Assembly: GCA_947089905.1 (NCBI GenBank)
Contig: CAMUMG010000001.1
Location: 434,001-498,000 of the forward strand
Length of the DNA stretch: 64,000 bases
DNA from: an uncultured Lachnospiraceae bacterium
GTDB lineage: Bacteria; Bacillota; Clostridia; Lachnospirales; Lachnospiraceae
Reading direction: 5' to 3'
Part shown: positions 35,040-44,683 of the stretch, piece by piece
Numbering within the stretch: position 1 is the first letter of the stretch
How the letters are laid out: each line of letters begins with the position of its first letter
Notes under the pieces: model-generated
What the model saw: only the letters and a program-made list of their open reading frames with translations
Told to the model about the DNA's origin: nothing
Databases searched by the model: none
Translations under genes and position numbers: made by a program

Positions 35040-36899
35040 TTACTCAAACTTTTTTGGATACCGTTCTCTAAGGAAATCAGCATACCAAAAAATGAGTGGA
35101 GCTATTCTTACAAGATCTCCTTCCTTACTTACTGTTCTCCATAATATTTTATACTGATAAAACCACTTTTCTAATTTTTCTGCCAGCTCAATATCCTCTG
35201 TTTGTTTTTCTCTTCCTAAAAGCCGTTCTTTTACAGCACTTCCAATACAATTTAAAAGACAGATTCCATCGATTGCTAGACAAGCTGCCGAAATCAATTC
35301 TCTTGAAGAAGAATCCATATGGGAAACACATCCAAGAAGCTTTGTATAAACTTCTTTTAACTTTTCATTTGCCTGATCTTTTTCGGATATTTCTAAGCTT
35401 TGTGCTACTTCATGCTGTTTTTCCTTTGGAATTCCATCTCTCCACTTTTCTGCGAATCTTATCATTGTTTCCCAGTTAAAACGATCTGTTCCCTCAACCT
35501 GTCCTAAAAGAGAAACAATTTGTTTTGAAGTATCATGATATTCCAATTCAGAAATTTTACAGTTTAATTCATCATAAGAAATCTCTTCTCCATTCCATGA
35601 AAAACAAGCTCCGTAGATCATTCCTGGAGCAGAAAATTCTGGATGATTGACATGTCCAAAATCTCCCCAATCTGTATTTAACACTCCAACTGCATTATAT
35701 TTTTTCCCATGTTCACACATTATTTTAATATTTTGATAGGAAGAAAAAATATTGTTGACTAATTTATTCCACCCTGCTACTCCTGGACAGACATATTGTA
35801 CTGCTCCTGCTTTAGCCAAACGCTTTGTTTCTTCATCTCTTTGATTTGGTAAATATCCCCAGCTTAGACAAATTGTTTCTTTTGGCAGTTCTGATAGTGA
35901 TTCTGGGAATCCACAGATAATATCCCCCCAAAACATTGGCTGTTTCCCTTTTGAAACTAAATACTCACAGAGTTCTTTTACAAAAGAAAGATACATCTGA
36001 TTTGTTCCTTTTTGTTCTGCCAAATGTTTACTTTTTCCTTTTCCTAAATCAAATGTTTCATCTGCACAAATATTAAAATGAGTCGATTGAAACAATGACA
36101 TATATTCTGTAATTAAAGCTTTCGATAGCTTTAATGAGTCTGGATCAGATATATTCATAGTATGGTGCTGCATCCGAGCTAAAAAAGAAAATGGTTTTGT
36201 TTCCGAGTCTTCTAATTCACACAGATGGGCATATGTTTTTGTGGAAAGTAACTGATACAAATGACCAAAACTTGCAAGGGAAGGAACTAATTCAATGCCA
36301 CGCTGTGCACAATAAGCATCTAACTCCAAAATTTCTTCTGCTGTTAATGGAGTTTCATCTCGCCATACTTCTGAAAGATCCCGAAATAAATAGGTATGTT
36401 CTATATAAAGCTGTAATTCATTTAACTTATAATAGCTCATTCGATCTGCCAGTTTCTTTAAATAGTCTAAGGTTGGAACTCTTCCTCTTGTTACATCATG
36501 ATAAAATCCACGGTGAGAAAAATCAGGCATATCTTCAATTTCTACCTCTGGAAGTACTGCACCAAATTGAGTAATGATCTGACGCAAGGTCTGAATTCCA
36601 TAGAGAAGTCCTGTATTTTGCCCTGATATTGTGATTCCGTCTGAACGTATACTAAGATGATAACCTTCTGGATGACTTTGTTCTTGCTTAGTTAAAAAAA
36701 TATCTCCCTGCTTTTCCATTCCTTGTAAAATAGGAATATTAGAACCTGCCCACTTTGTTATAGTATCTTTTAATAGTGTTGCATAGAAAAAATCCTGTCT
36801 TGTACTGTCGGCTGACAAAACAATCTTTTTATCATAGCTGATTGTGTAGCTTCCCTCTTTCTCTTGTATCTTTTTGGGTTGTGGCAATAATGTAATCAT
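35040..36899 (-). CDS. Glycoside hydrolase family 20 (beta-N-acetylhexosaminidase-like)
   Basis: 619 residues, no signal peptide, so probably cytoplasmic. N-terminal GH20b domain (about 1-120) with GYHLSIRSDGITISGQNTGL, then the TIM barrel starting DFSHRGFYHDVTRGRVP. The catalytic Asp-Glu pair is D280/E281 in NICADETFDLG. A helical C-terminal extension follows (about 460-619). Retaining GH20 enzymes release N-acetylhexosamines from glycan fragments. The DE pair is kept but substrate cannot be read from sequence. Confidence 0.88.
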   Translation of the reverse strand: MITLLPQPKKIQEKEGSYTISYDKKIVLSADSTRQDFFYATLLKDTITKWAGSNIPILQGMEKQGDIFLTKQEQSHPEGYHLSIRSDGITISGQNTGLLYGIQTLRQIITQFGAVLPEVEIEDMPDFSHRGFYHDVTRGRVPTLDYLKKLADRMSYYKLNELQLYIEHTYLFRDLSEVWRDETPLTAEEILELDAYCAQRGIELVPSLASFGHLYQLLSTKTYAHLCELEDSETKPFSFLARMQHHTMNISDPDSLKLSKALITEYMSLFQSTHFNICADETFDLGKGKSKHLAEQKGTNQMYLSFVKELCEYLVSKGKQPMFWGDIICGFPESLSELPKETICLSWGYLPNQRDEETKRLAKAGAVQYVCPGVAGWNKLVNNIFSSYQNIKIMCEHGKKYNAVGVLNTDWGDFGHVNHPEFSAPGMIYGACFSWNGEEISYDELNCKISELEYHDTSKQIVSLLGQVEGTDRFNWETMIRFAEKWRDGIPKEKQHEVAQSLEISEKDQANEKLKEVYTKLLGCVSHMDSSSRELISAACLAIDGICLLNCIGSAVKERLLGREKQTEDIELAEKLEKWFYQYKILWRTVSKEGDLVRIAPLIFWYADFLRERYPKKFE

Positions 36900-36929
36900 T
36901 GTATTTTAGCTCCTCCTTTTCTTTTTTTC

Positions 36930-36958
36930 ATTATAATTGAACATACAAATTAATGCAA
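36930..36958 (-). promoter_or_regulatory. Promoter of the GH20 gene
   Basis: -35 TTGCAT (36953-36958), 17-base spacer, -10 TATAAT (36930-36935) on the minus strand, 31 bases before the start codon. Confidence 0.6.
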
Positions 36959-36988
36959 GAAAATCTTTAAAAACTATTCATTTTTCTC

Positions 36989-37017
36989 TTGTATTTTTTC
37001 GACATTTGGATTAGAAT
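36989..37017 (+). promoter_or_regulatory. Promoter of pyrBI
   Basis: -35 TTGTAT (36989-36994), 17-base spacer, -10 TAGAAT (37012-37017) on the plus strand. Only about 25 bases of leader remain before the ribosome site, so there is no room for a PyrR attenuator. Confidence 0.6.
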
Positions 37018-37048
37018 ACATAGTTAGAATCATTTTATGGAGGTGCTT

Positions 37049-37966
37049 ATGAAACACGTAATTAGTCCTTTAGATCTATCGGTTGAAGAATTGGATCACA
37101 TACTCTCTCTTGCTGAGGATATGATTCAAAATCCAAAAAAGTATTCCGAATGTTGTCATGGTAAAAAATTAGCAACCCTTTTTTATGAACCAAGTACCAG
37201 AACCAGACTCAGCTTTGAAGCGGCAATGCTGAACCTTGGTGGAAGTGTCCTTGGTTTTTCTTCTGCCGATTCTTCTTCGGCGGCTAAAGGAGAAAGTGTT
37301 GCAGATACCATTCGAGTTGTATCAAGTTATGCAGATATTTGTGCAATGCGGCATCCAAAAGAAGGTGCTCCGCTTGTTGCCTCTATGTATTCTACTATTC
37401 CAGTAATTAATGCTGGTGATGGTGGACATAATCATCCAACGCAGACACTTACCGATCTATTGACTATAAAAATTCTTAAAGGTCACCTTGATCATTTAAA
37501 GATTGGTTTTTGTGGTGATTTAAAATTTGGAAGAACAGTTCATTCTCTTATTAATGCTATGGTTCGTTATGAAGGTTCTAATTTCACTCTAATTTCCCCT
37601 GTTGAACTTCAAATTCCAACTTATTTAAAAGAAGAAGTTTTAGATCAAAAACAGATTCCATATAAAGAAGTATCTGTTTTAGAAGATGTGTTATCAGAAT
37701 TAGATATCCTCTATATGACTCGTGTTCAAAAAGAGCGGTTTTTTAATGAAGAAGACTATATTCGCTTAAAAGACAGCTTTATTCTCACTTCTAAAAAAAT
37801 GGAACTGGCAAGACCAGATATGCTTGTATTACATCCGCTTCCACGGGTAAATGAGATTGCTACTGAGGTCGATTCCGATCCACGGGCTGTTTATTTTAAA
37901 CAGGCTGAATTTGGTGTTTATGTACGAATGGCTCTTATTGTAACGTTACTCCAAATTAATGTATAA
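37049..37966 (+). CDS. pyrB: Aspartate carbamoyltransferase catalytic subunit
   Basis: 305 residues from the ATG after GGAGG; an ATG 12 bases upstream overlaps that site. The carbamoyl-phosphate motif [15 protein letters not shown], the HPTQTLTDL motif and HPLPRVNEI are present. It makes carbamoyl-aspartate, the committed step of pyrimidine synthesis. It is followed after 11 bases by the regulatory chain, giving an E. coli-type allosteric enzyme rather than the PyrB-only type of B. subtilis. Confidence 0.97.
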   Translation: MKHVISPLDLSVEELDHILSLAEDMIQNPKKYSECCHGKKLATLFYEPSTRTRLSFEAAMLNLGGSVLGFSSADSSSAAKGESVADTIRVVSSYADICAMRHPKEGAPLVASMYSTIPVINAGDGGHNHPTQTLTDLLTIKILKGHLDHLKIGFCGDLKFGRTVHSLINAMVRYEGSNFTLISPVELQIPTYLKEEVLDQKQIPYKEVSVLEDVLSELDILYMTRVQKERFFNEEDYIRLKDSFILTSKKMELARPDMLVLHPLPRVNEIATEVDSDPRAVYFKQAEFGVYVRMALIVTLLQINV

Positions 37967-37977
37967 GGAGGTCAATT

Positions 37978-38406
37978 ATGTTAAATATTGGTGGATTAAA
38001 AAATGGTGTGGTTATTGACCATATTCAAGCAGGTCGTGCAATGAAAATTTATGAATATCTTGAATTAGAAAAATTAGATTGTAGTGTTGCTATTATTAAA
38101 AATGCCAAAAGTAATAAGATGGGCAAAAAAGATATTATCAAAATTGAAGAACCTAATATTGTCAACTTAGATATACTCGGTGTTTTAGATCCTAACATTA
38201 CTATTAATATTATTAAAGACGAAACGATTTGTAAAAAATACAATCCAACTTCTCCAAAACAGGTAACAAATATCATCCGCTGTAAAAATCCGCGCTGTAT
38301 TACCTCTATAGAACTAGAACTTCCTCATCAATTTAAACTGACCGATCCCATAAAAGGTGTTTATCGCTGTGTCTACTGTGAACAAAAATTTAAAAGAAAT
38401 AAATAA
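37978..38406 (+). CDS. pyrI: Aspartate carbamoyltransferase regulatory chain
   Basis: 142 residues. The N-terminal allosteric domain begins LNIGGLKNGVVIDHIQAGRA (nucleotide-binding region). The C-terminal zinc domain has four cysteines in CKNPRC and CVYC. PyrI binds CTP/ATP and links catalytic trimers. It is translated from its own ribosome site AAGGAGG. Confidence 0.96.
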   Translation: MLNIGGLKNGVVIDHIQAGRAMKIYEYLELEKLDCSVAIIKNAKSNKMGKKDIIKIEEPNIVNLDILGVLDPNITINIIKDETICKKYNPTSPKQVTNIIRCKNPRCITSIELELPHQFKLTDPIKGVYRCVYCEQKFKRNK

Positions 38407-38423
38407 CCGTTTTTATATAATAC

Positions 38424-38451
38424 AAGAGAAAGCATAAACGTGCTTTCTCTT
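38424..38451. terminator. Terminator between pyrI and the GNAT gene
   Basis: An 11-base perfect stem (AAGAGAAAGCA/TGCTTTCTCTT) with a 6-base loop, followed on the plus strand by an AT-rich tract. It lies between convergent genes, 18 bases after the pyrI stop, and can serve both directions. Confidence 0.7.
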
Positions 38452-38482
38452 ATATATTTACAGTATTTTAAAGTAACAGCAA

Positions 38483-38935
38483 TTATTTCAAAAGCTTTAC
38501 AAATACTAGATCTTTATTTTTTGCACTATATGAAAAATCCTGCATATAATTTTGTTTTATGTAAAAATTCGGAGCTGTATCTGTCGTTAATATTGATTTA
38601 TAAACTTCTTGTTTTACAAAATATTTTTCAGCAAGATTTAATAAAGAAGAACCGTGACCTTTTTTCCTAAACTCTCTGCTTATCCAAAATTCTCTAATGA
38701 ATCCAACTTTTTCTTCAAAAAACCAATTTTTTAATATTTCGATTTTAAATAAAATAAACCCAATTACTTTATTATCCTCTGTAATTCTTAAAATTGCTAC
38801 ATTATCCTTCTCTTTATTCATTTCATCAAATAAACTGTCCCAATTATTTATCTTAACCTCTAATTCTTTGAAATATTCTTGAAATGCAGTTTGGAACATA
38901 GGATTAAAAAAATCTGTAATTACACAATCCTTCAT
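38483..38935 (-). CDS. GNAT-family N-acetyltransferase
   Basis: 150 residues of the GNAT fold: a beta4 strand region FIREFWISREFRKKGHGSSLL with the acetyl-CoA pyrophosphate loop (RKKGHG), then LAEKYFVKQEVYKSILTT and the terminal FYIKQNYMQDFSYSAK segment. Acceptor unknown. The ATG overlaps the fhs stop codon (TAATG), so it is translated with fhs. Its base composition looks more AT-rich than fhs, consistent with more recent acquisition. Confidence 0.85.
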   Translation of the reverse strand: MKDCVITDFFNPMFQTAFQEYFKELEVKINNWDSLFDEMNKEKDNVAILRITEDNKVIGFILFKIEILKNWFFEEKVGFIREFWISREFRKKGHGSSLLNLAEKYFVKQEVYKSILTTDTAPNFYIKQNYMQDFSYSAKNKDLVFVKLLK

Positions 38936-40605
38936 TAAAATAACCCTACAATCTTTCCTGTTTCATCTACATCAATTCTCTCTGCTGCTGGCACTTTCGG
39001 CAGTCCTGGCATTGTCATAACTGTTCCGGTAATTGCTACTACAAATCCAGCTCCTGCCGAAACATAGACCTCACGGATATTTACTTTAAATCCTGTTGGA
39101 CGTCCTAACTTTGAAGCATCATCAGACAGAGAATACTGATTTTTTGCCATACAGACTGGCATCTGTCCAAAGCCTAGTGCAGTCAGACGTTCCAATTCCT
39201 TTTTTGCTGCTGGATCAAATGTAATACCATCTGCTCCATAAATTTCTTTTGCTATTACCTCTATCTTTTTTTCTAACGGCAGTTCATTTTCATAGAGCAG
39301 ATGAAAATGATTTTCCTTTTCCTGAATGGTCTGAATTACCTTTTTGGCAAGATCAATGCCGCCTTCTCCGCCTTTTTCCCAAACTTCAGACAAAGAAAAT
39401 TCACATCCGTGTTCTTTACAGAATGTTTCTACAAAGTCAAGTTCTTCTTTTGTATCTGTTGAAAATTTATTTAATGTAACGACACATGGTACTCCATATT
39501 TATGAATATTTTCTATATGTTTTTCTAAGTTTACAATTCCACATTTTAATGCCTCTAAATTTTCTTTAGAAAGCTCTGTCTTTGGTACACCACCATTATA
39601 CTTTAGTGCTCGTACTGTAGCCACTAATACAACTGCTGCTGGTGTTAAACCTGCAAATCTGCATTTAATATCAAAAAATTTCTCTGCCCCTAAATCTGCT
39701 CCAAATCCAGCCTCTGTGATAACATAGTCTGCCAGTTTTAATGCGGTCTTTGTTGCCCTAACAGAATTACATCCATGAGCAATATTAGCAAATGGACCGC
39801 CATGAACAAATGCCGGAGTATTTTCTAACGTTTGAATCAGATTTGGACAAATAGCATCTTTTAATAAAGCTGCCATTGCACCTACTGCGTTTAGCTGAGA
39901 AGCTGTAACGGGAGTTCCTTCATAAGTATAAGCAACAATGATCTTTCCAAGACGTTCTTTTAAATCTTTCATATCTTTTGCAAGACATAAGATTGCCATG
40001 ATCTCAGAAGCTACGGTAATAATAAAATGATCCTCTCTGACCACTCCGTCTGTCTTTCTTCCAAGTCCAACCACAATATTTCTTAATACCCGATCATTCA
40101 TATCTAAACAGCGTTTCCAAATAATCTGTCCTGGATCAATATGTAGTGAATTGCATTGTTGAATATGGTTATCCAACATAGCTGCCAATAAATTATTAGC
40201 TGATGTAATAGCATGGAAATCTCCTGTAAAATGAAGATTTAAGTCTTCCATTGGTACTACTTGAGCATAACCACCGCCGGCGGCTCCCCCTTTAATTCCA
40301 AAGCAAGGCCCAAGAGAAGGCTCTCTAAGTGCAATGACTGCCCTTTCGTTTAAGCAGCCAAAAGCTTGTCCAAGTCCAACTGTCGTTGTTGTCTTTCCCT
40401 CTCCAGCGGGAGTTGGATTAATTGCGGTTACTAAAATGAGTTTGCCGTCTGGGCGATCTTTTATTTTCTCCCAAAGTTCATCTGTTAATTTTGCTTTATA
40501 TTTTCCGTAGAAATCTAAATCCTCTTCTTCTAATCCAATCTTTTCTGCTACTTCTTTTATGTGGATTAGTTTTGCTTCCTGTGCAATTTCAATATCTGTT
40601 TTCAT
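38935..40605 (-). CDS. fhs: Formate-tetrahydrofolate ligase
   Basis: 556 residues, full length. P-loop [18 protein letters not shown] near residues 65-82; further family motifs [19 protein letters not shown] and [16 protein letters not shown]. It makes 10-formyl-THF from formate, ATP and THF, used in C1 metabolism and, in acetogens, in the methyl branch of the Wood-Ljungdahl pathway. No other pathway genes are near, so acetogenesis cannot be claimed. Confidence 0.97.
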   Translation of the reverse strand: MKTDIEIAQEAKLIHIKEVAEKIGLEEEDLDFYGKYKAKLTDELWEKIKDRPDGKLILVTAINPTPAGEGKTTTTVGLGQAFGCLNERAVIALREPSLGPCFGIKGGAAGGGYAQVVPMEDLNLHFTGDFHAITSANNLLAAMLDNHIQQCNSLHIDPGQIIWKRCLDMNDRVLRNIVVGLGRKTDGVVREDHFIITVASEIMAILCLAKDMKDLKERLGKIIVAYTYEGTPVTASQLNAVGAMAALLKDAICPNLIQTLENTPAFVHGGPFANIAHGCNSVRATKTALKLADYVITEAGFGADLGAEKFFDIKCRFAGLTPAAVVLVATVRALKYNGGVPKTELSKENLEALKCGIVNLEKHIENIHKYGVPCVVTLNKFSTDTKEELDFVETFCKEHGCEFSLSEVWEKGGEGGIDLAKKVIQTIQEKENHFHLLYENELPLEKKIEVIAKEIYGADGITFDPAAKKELERLTALGFGQMPVCMAKNQYSLSDDASKLGRPTGFKVNIREVYVSAGAGFVVAITGTVMTMPGLPKVPAAERIDVDETGKIVGLF

Positions 40606-40646
40606 AAAATAATTCCTTTCGTTTTTATTGTAAATATCCTCGCTTT

Positions 40647-41789
40647 TCAGCAGCCAAACAATTCTCTTGTCTTAATCATACGATCGGCAACTTTTACTTC
40701 GAATGGACATCTGCTTTCACAGCTTTTACAGTCTATACATGCCGAAGCTGTAATACCAAGTGCCTCATAGTGAGCTTTTACACTCTCTGGAATCTTAGGT
40801 TGCTGCACTGCTAAGTCATAAAACTTATTTACCATAGCAATATCAATATTTACGGGACAAGGCTTACAATGTCCACAATAAGTACACTGTCCTGTATATG
40901 AATGTAATGGAGCAGATGCGATCACAGAAGCATAATCTTTTTCATCTTCTGTCGCTGTTTCATAAGATACTGCTTCATCTACCTGTTGTTTTGTATCATA
41001 ACCGCAGAGAATAGAGGAAACTCCTGGTCTAGTCAGTGCATAATGAATGCACTGTAACGGTGTAAATGCAGTTCCAAAAGGAGAGGTATTTGCATCAAAC
41101 AGTCTTCCTCCAAAGAAACCTTTCATAACTGTGATGCCAACTTCTTTCTCTTCACACATCTGATAAAGTCTCGCTCTCTCTGGATCAATGCCAGAAAGTT
41201 TTACATCATAATCTCCGAACATAGAGTCTAGTTCCTCGGTTGCTGGACGCATATCAAAAGCTGGATTGATAGAAAAAAGGATCATCTCAATAAATCCAGT
41301 TTCTACTGCCATCTTGGCAATCTTTGGATTGTGTGTAGAAAGACCAATGTGACGGATCACCTTTTTCTCGTGCAATTCATGTACATATTTAATATAGTCT
41401 GTATTCATACAGACATCCCAGTCCTCTTTTGAATCGATATAATGTATCATTCCCAGATCAATATAATCGGTCTGCATTCTTTTTAGAATATCCTCAAAGG
41501 CAGGAACGACATATTTTATATCCCTTGTCCGTACATACTGACCGTTCTGATAAGTAGAGCCAATATGTCCCTGTACAATCCATTTTTCACGATTTCCAGC
41601 CATCGCTTTTCCGATTATATCTCTGGACTTTGGATCTGGCATCCAGCAGTCTATAATATTAATACCTTTTTCACCTGCATATCGCATCAGTTCTACAGAT
41701 TCCGTTTCGTCATGTCGCTCCAACCATTCGCCGCCAAATCCGATCTCACTGACTGTAAGTCCTGTCTTTCCAAGCTTTCTGTAGCGCAT
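40647..41789 (-). CDS. Aldo/keto reductase-like protein with C-terminal [4Fe-4S] motifs
   Basis: 380 residues from the ATG preceded by AAGGGTG and GGAGG. The N-terminal barrel begins [20 protein letters not shown]. The C-terminal ferredoxin-like part has [15 protein letters not shown] and [12 protein letters not shown], eight cysteines for two clusters (about 300-370). The usual AKR catalytic Tyr and Lys are not seen: the D-x4-Y position reads DCWMPDP and the Lys strand reads WIVQGHIG. It belongs to the Fe-S AKR-like group (COG1453 type) of anaerobes, with unknown substrate. Confidence 0.88.
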   Translation of the reverse strand: MRYRKLGKTGLTVSEIGFGGEWLERHDETESVELMRYAGEKGINIIDCWMPDPKSRDIIGKAMAGNREKWIVQGHIGSTYQNGQYVRTRDIKYVVPAFEDILKRMQTDYIDLGMIHYIDSKEDWDVCMNTDYIKYVHELHEKKVIRHIGLSTHNPKIAKMAVETGFIEMILFSINPAFDMRPATEELDSMFGDYDVKLSGIDPERARLYQMCEEKEVGITVMKGFFGGRLFDANTSPFGTAFTPLQCIHYALTRPGVSSILCGYDTKQQVDEAVSYETATEDEKDYASVIASAPLHSYTGQCTYCGHCKPCPVNIDIAMVNKFYDLAVQQPKIPESVKAHYEALGITASACIDCKSCESRCPFEVKVADRMIKTRELFGC

Positions 41790-41853
41790 ATTCACCCTTG
41801 CCTCCATTTTATTTTCTTATTTGCCGTCCTAGTGTGTCAACAACTTAAATAGT

Positions 41854-41859
41854 ATTATA
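41854..41859 (-). promoter_or_regulatory. Extended -10 promoter of the AKR-like gene
   Basis: TATAAT on the minus strand with TG one base upstream (TGCTATAAT). The -35 region is poor, as is common for extended -10 promoters. It is 65 bases before the start codon. Confidence 0.5.
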
Positions 41860-41908
41860 GCATACCTGATTCATTTTAGAAAGTGAATTCTATATATTCA
41901 TTTATTTC

Positions 41909-41937
41909 TTGCCAAATCAAAATAGACTTATTATAAT
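41909..41937 (+). promoter_or_regulatory. Promoter of the HAD phosphatase gene
   Basis: -35 TTGCCA (41909-41914), 17-base spacer, -10 TATAAT (41932-41937) on the plus strand, 62 bases before the start codon. Confidence 0.65.
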
Positions 41938-41999
41938 AGACCTGCATATAAAAATGAACTTTGTGTGTTAAAAATAAAGATATAGAAATGGAGAATAAA

Positions 42000-42650
42000 A
42001 TGAACTATTCAGGTGTAATTTTTGATTTAGATGGTACATTATTAGATACTTTACAGGATTTAACAGCAAGTGTCAATCATGCTCTTTCAACTTGTGGTTA
42101 CCCTGTTCGTACTCTTTTAGAAATCCAAAATTTTGTTGGGAATGGAGTTGCTAAATTAATAGAACGAGCTATTCCTCCCAACCTTACCCAAAAAGAATAT
42201 GAGCACTGTCTTTTATTATTTCGTAGTCATTATATGCAGCATATGTATGATACCACTAAGCCCTATAATGGAATTTTATCCTCTCTTTCTGAATTAAAAG
42301 CAGACGGATATCAATTAGCAGTTGTATCCAATAAATTAGATGCTGCAGTCTGTAAATTAAATGAATTATTTTTTAAGGAATTTATTTCTGTCGCTATTGG
42401 TACTCCCCCTGATGAAAAAAAGCCAAACCCAAGTTGTGTATTTACTGCGGCGCAACAACTTCATCTTCCTATTTCTTCTTGTATTTATGTAGGGGATTCC
42501 GAAGTAGATATCCAAACGGCTAAAAATGCAAATATTCCTTGTATTGGTGTAGCATGGGGTTTTCGTGGACGCACATACTTAGAAGAACATCTTGCAGACT
42601 ATGTAATCGATTCTCCAAAAGAATTAAAACAACTTCTCGCAAAAATTTAA
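42000..42650 (+). CDS. HAD-family phosphoglycolate phosphatase-like protein
   Basis: 216 residues from the ATG preceded by GGAG. HAD motif I is FDLDGTLLDTLQDL, motif II VVSNK, motif III lysine and motif IV YVGDSEVDIQTAKNA. The helical cap after motif I (class C1) and overall pattern are those of Gph/PpaX. It likely hydrolyses small phosphoesters such as 2-phosphoglycolate or acts on pyrophosphate; substrate is inferred. It stands alone between divergent and convergent neighbours. Confidence 0.88.
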   Translation: MNYSGVIFDLDGTLLDTLQDLTASVNHALSTCGYPVRTLLEIQNFVGNGVAKLIERAIPPNLTQKEYEHCLLLFRSHYMQHMYDTTKPYNGILSSLSELKADGYQLAVVSNKLDAAVCKLNELFFKEFISVAIGTPPDEKKPNPSCVFTAAQQLHLPISSCIYVGDSEVDIQTAKNANIPCIGVAWGFRGRTYLEEHLADYVIDSPKELKQLLAKI

Positions 42651-42832
42651 GTAAATGTACTGTTTTCCAGCTTTGTCAGAATTTACAGCTAGATCTTTTA
42701 GAATATCTATGATATCCTATAGATGTTCCAATAACAAACCTAAAGATAAAATCGGATAAGATGCGTAACAAACAAGATAGTAAAAAATACAAAAGATACA
42801 TAGGTTGGATGTCCGAGAGCAACATAAGATGG

Positions 42833-42878
42833 AAAAAGAAGTCATGGTCTGTAACTTACAGCTCCATGACTTCTTTTT
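42833..42878. terminator. Bidirectional terminator
   Basis: A 15-base stem (42833-42847 with 42864-42878, core GAAGTCATGG) is continued by an inner CTGTAA/TTACAG stem. Runs of A on the left and T on the right give U-tracts in both directions. It serves the HAD gene (plus) and the ATP-grasp genes (minus). Confidence 0.85.
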
Positions 42879-42893
42879 GTTTATATAAAAATA

Positions 42894-43754
42894 TTAAAGC
42901 GATATTAAAAAGGTCAAATATTCCCTTACTAAATCAATTTTAGTACATTGATATAACATACGCGCTCCTACTACATCCTCAATCTCATTAAAAATTAGTT
43001 CTCCACTTTCTCCAATTAAAAAATCAATTCCTACCAGTCCAAACTCGAACTGATCAATAATTTTTTGAACTAATTTGGTTTCTTGTTCTGACAATGAATA
43101 AGTCTGAACCATTCCCCCCAATGAAAAATTAGATTTAAACCCTTCCCTTGCTGTACGTAAGATTCCAGCTAAAATTCTTTTTCCAAGTACATATACTCTC
43201 AAATCTTGATGTTTTGTTCCGATAAGAGGCTGAAATACTGTATCTGAACAGCCAATTCTTTCAAATACAGGAAAATCTTCTTTTTCCTTTACACAAAAAA
43301 CTTGTCCTCCACCATGACCATCTACTGCTTTTATGACATATTGCGCTGGATATTTCCTTCGATACTGTGCCACCATTGAATTTTTTACAAACAGAGTATC
43401 TACCATTGGAATCTGTAACTTTGCTATATATTGATATGTTCTTGCTTTATCATTACAAATTTCTGATATCTTAGAAGAATTAAATACTCGTACTCCCATT
43501 TGTTCTAAGTGTCTTGATAATAATGGATATATCGTTCGTATAATTGCAAATTCTGGGGGTTCTTCTAGTTTTCCCTTTTTTCCAACAAACCAAGTATTAT
43601 CTTTAATTCCAAATATAAGTTCTTCAATGAGAATTAGTTCAACTTTCAACTCTAATTCTTTTCCAATTCGAATATATTCTTCTATATACCATTGATTTTT
43701 TTTAACATCTTCCTGTTTATAAATTAGCCATAACTGTCTGTTTGTGCTCTTCAT
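42894..43754 (-). CDS. ATP-grasp protein, divergent RimK-like
   Basis: 286 residues. ATP-grasp features: the ATP-binding strand AQYVIKAVDGHGGGQVFC with a Gly-rich loop, KHQDLRVYVLGKRILAGILR, and the C-terminal metal-site segment LIFNEIEDVVGARMLYQCT. In RimK the last motif is NEIN/EVN; here it reads NEIE, so the asparagine ligand is replaced. It is encoded two bases after another ATP-grasp gene, so the two are translated together. Substrate unknown; probably a carboxylate-amine ligase. Confidence 0.82.
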   Translation of the reverse strand: MKSTNRQLWLIYKQEDVKKNQWYIEEYIRIGKELELKVELILIEELIFGIKDNTWFVGKKGKLEEPPEFAIIRTIYPLLSRHLEQMGVRVFNSSKISEICNDKARTYQYIAKLQIPMVDTLFVKNSMVAQYRRKYPAQYVIKAVDGHGGGQVFCVKEKEDFPVFERIGCSDTVFQPLIGTKHQDLRVYVLGKRILAGILRTAREGFKSNFSLGGMVQTYSLSEQETKLVQKIIDQFEFGLVGIDFLIGESGELIFNEIEDVVGARMLYQCTKIDLVREYLTFLISL

Positions 43755-43756
43755 TG

Positions 43757-44662
43757 TTACTCCCTATACTTTTTTACTTCCCTGATTAAATAATTTAGGA
43801 TTTCTGTCGCAACATCTACATTGGTACATTCCAATATTGTTTTAAAATGAGCATTAGAATTTACTTCACACACTAAAAAATCTCCATCTTCTCCAAAAAG
43901 CAAATCCACTCCTGCAAAGCTTAATCCTAACAACTTACAACACTTTACTGCTAACTCTTCCTCTGTTTTGTTTGGCTGATAAGGTCTTGCACTTCCTCCA
44001 TTCGATAGATTTGCTCGAAAATCTCCATGTTCTGAAAAGCGATACATTCCCGCAACTACTTTGTCACCTACTACTTGCAGGCGAAGATCTCTTCCTATAC
44101 TGGAAGTTATTAATTTCTGAAAAATCATTGGTTTTATTCCTATATTTTTTACAATTTCCAATAACTCTTCTTCGTCTTTTGCTAAATATACTTGAGCTCC
44201 AAAAGATCCGAAACTCTCCTTTACTACCATTGGAAATCCTAATTGTTCTTTAATTGTAGTTAAAAAGTTATAATTGGAATACCCAACTGTTTCATACGTA
44301 AATGGTGCTGTAATTGTTTTTGGCATAGCAATTCCTGCTGTAGACAATCTTTGATGAGTTGCAGATTTATCATCACATAGAGCAATCGATTCTGCACTAT
44401 TATAAACTAAAAGTCCTAAAGATGTTAACCATGTTGCTAATCTGACATCTTTATCCCAAAATAAAACAAAATCCGGTGCAGTCAGATCAAACATTGAAAA
44501 ATAATCGTTTGGTGAAATGCCATAATAAATTGGAAGTTCCGAATTATAAAATACCTCAATCTCAATCCCTAAATGTTGTGCTGCTTGTTCTAAAAGTTGA
44601 TCTAACTCCTTAAACTTTTTTGTCCTTAAATACTCATTGACTACCATCCAAGCTTTCATCAT
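43757..44662 (-). CDS. RimK-family ATP-grasp ligase
   Basis: 301 residues (an ATG one codon later is an equal start choice). ATP-grasp features: FPMVVKESFGSFGAQVYLA (Lys and Gly-rich loop), GRDLRLQVVGDKVVAGMYR and the metal-binding DFLVCEVNSNAHFKTI with the canonical ExN. RimK-type ligases add amino acids to carboxylates through acyl phosphates. It is encoded 21 bases after ftsK/spoIIIE and immediately before the second ATP-grasp gene. The substrate is unknown; no LysW-like carrier gene is nearby. Confidence 0.85.
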   Translation of the reverse strand: MMKAWMVVNEYLRTKKFKELDQLLEQAAQHLGIEIEVFYNSELPIYYGISPNDYFSMFDLTAPDFVLFWDKDVRLATWLTSLGLLVYNSAESIALCDDKSATHQRLSTAGIAMPKTITAPFTYETVGYSNYNFLTTIKEQLGFPMVVKESFGSFGAQVYLAKDEEELLEIVKNIGIKPMIFQKLITSSIGRDLRLQVVGDKVVAGMYRFSEHGDFRANLSNGGSARPYQPNKTEEELAVKCCKLLGLSFAGVDLLFGEDGDFLVCEVNSNAHFKTILECTNVDVATEILNYLIREVKKYRE

Positions 44663-44683
44663 TTTTCCTTTTTGAGCATTTTT

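Noticed and set aside
36900..37048. PyrR attenuator before pyrBI
   Set aside because: The leader after the promoter is only about 25 bases and contains no anti-terminator or terminator stems.
38935..40605. Evidence for a complete Wood-Ljungdahl pathway from fhs
   Set aside because: fhs alone is widespread in non-acetogenic Clostridia, and no other pathway gene is in the window.
42651..42832. Possible small genes in the gap after the HAD phosphatase gene
   Set aside because: Short frames here run into the terminator, lack ribosome sites and have no recognisable sequence; the only structure seen is a weak ATCTAT/ATAGAT hairpin.
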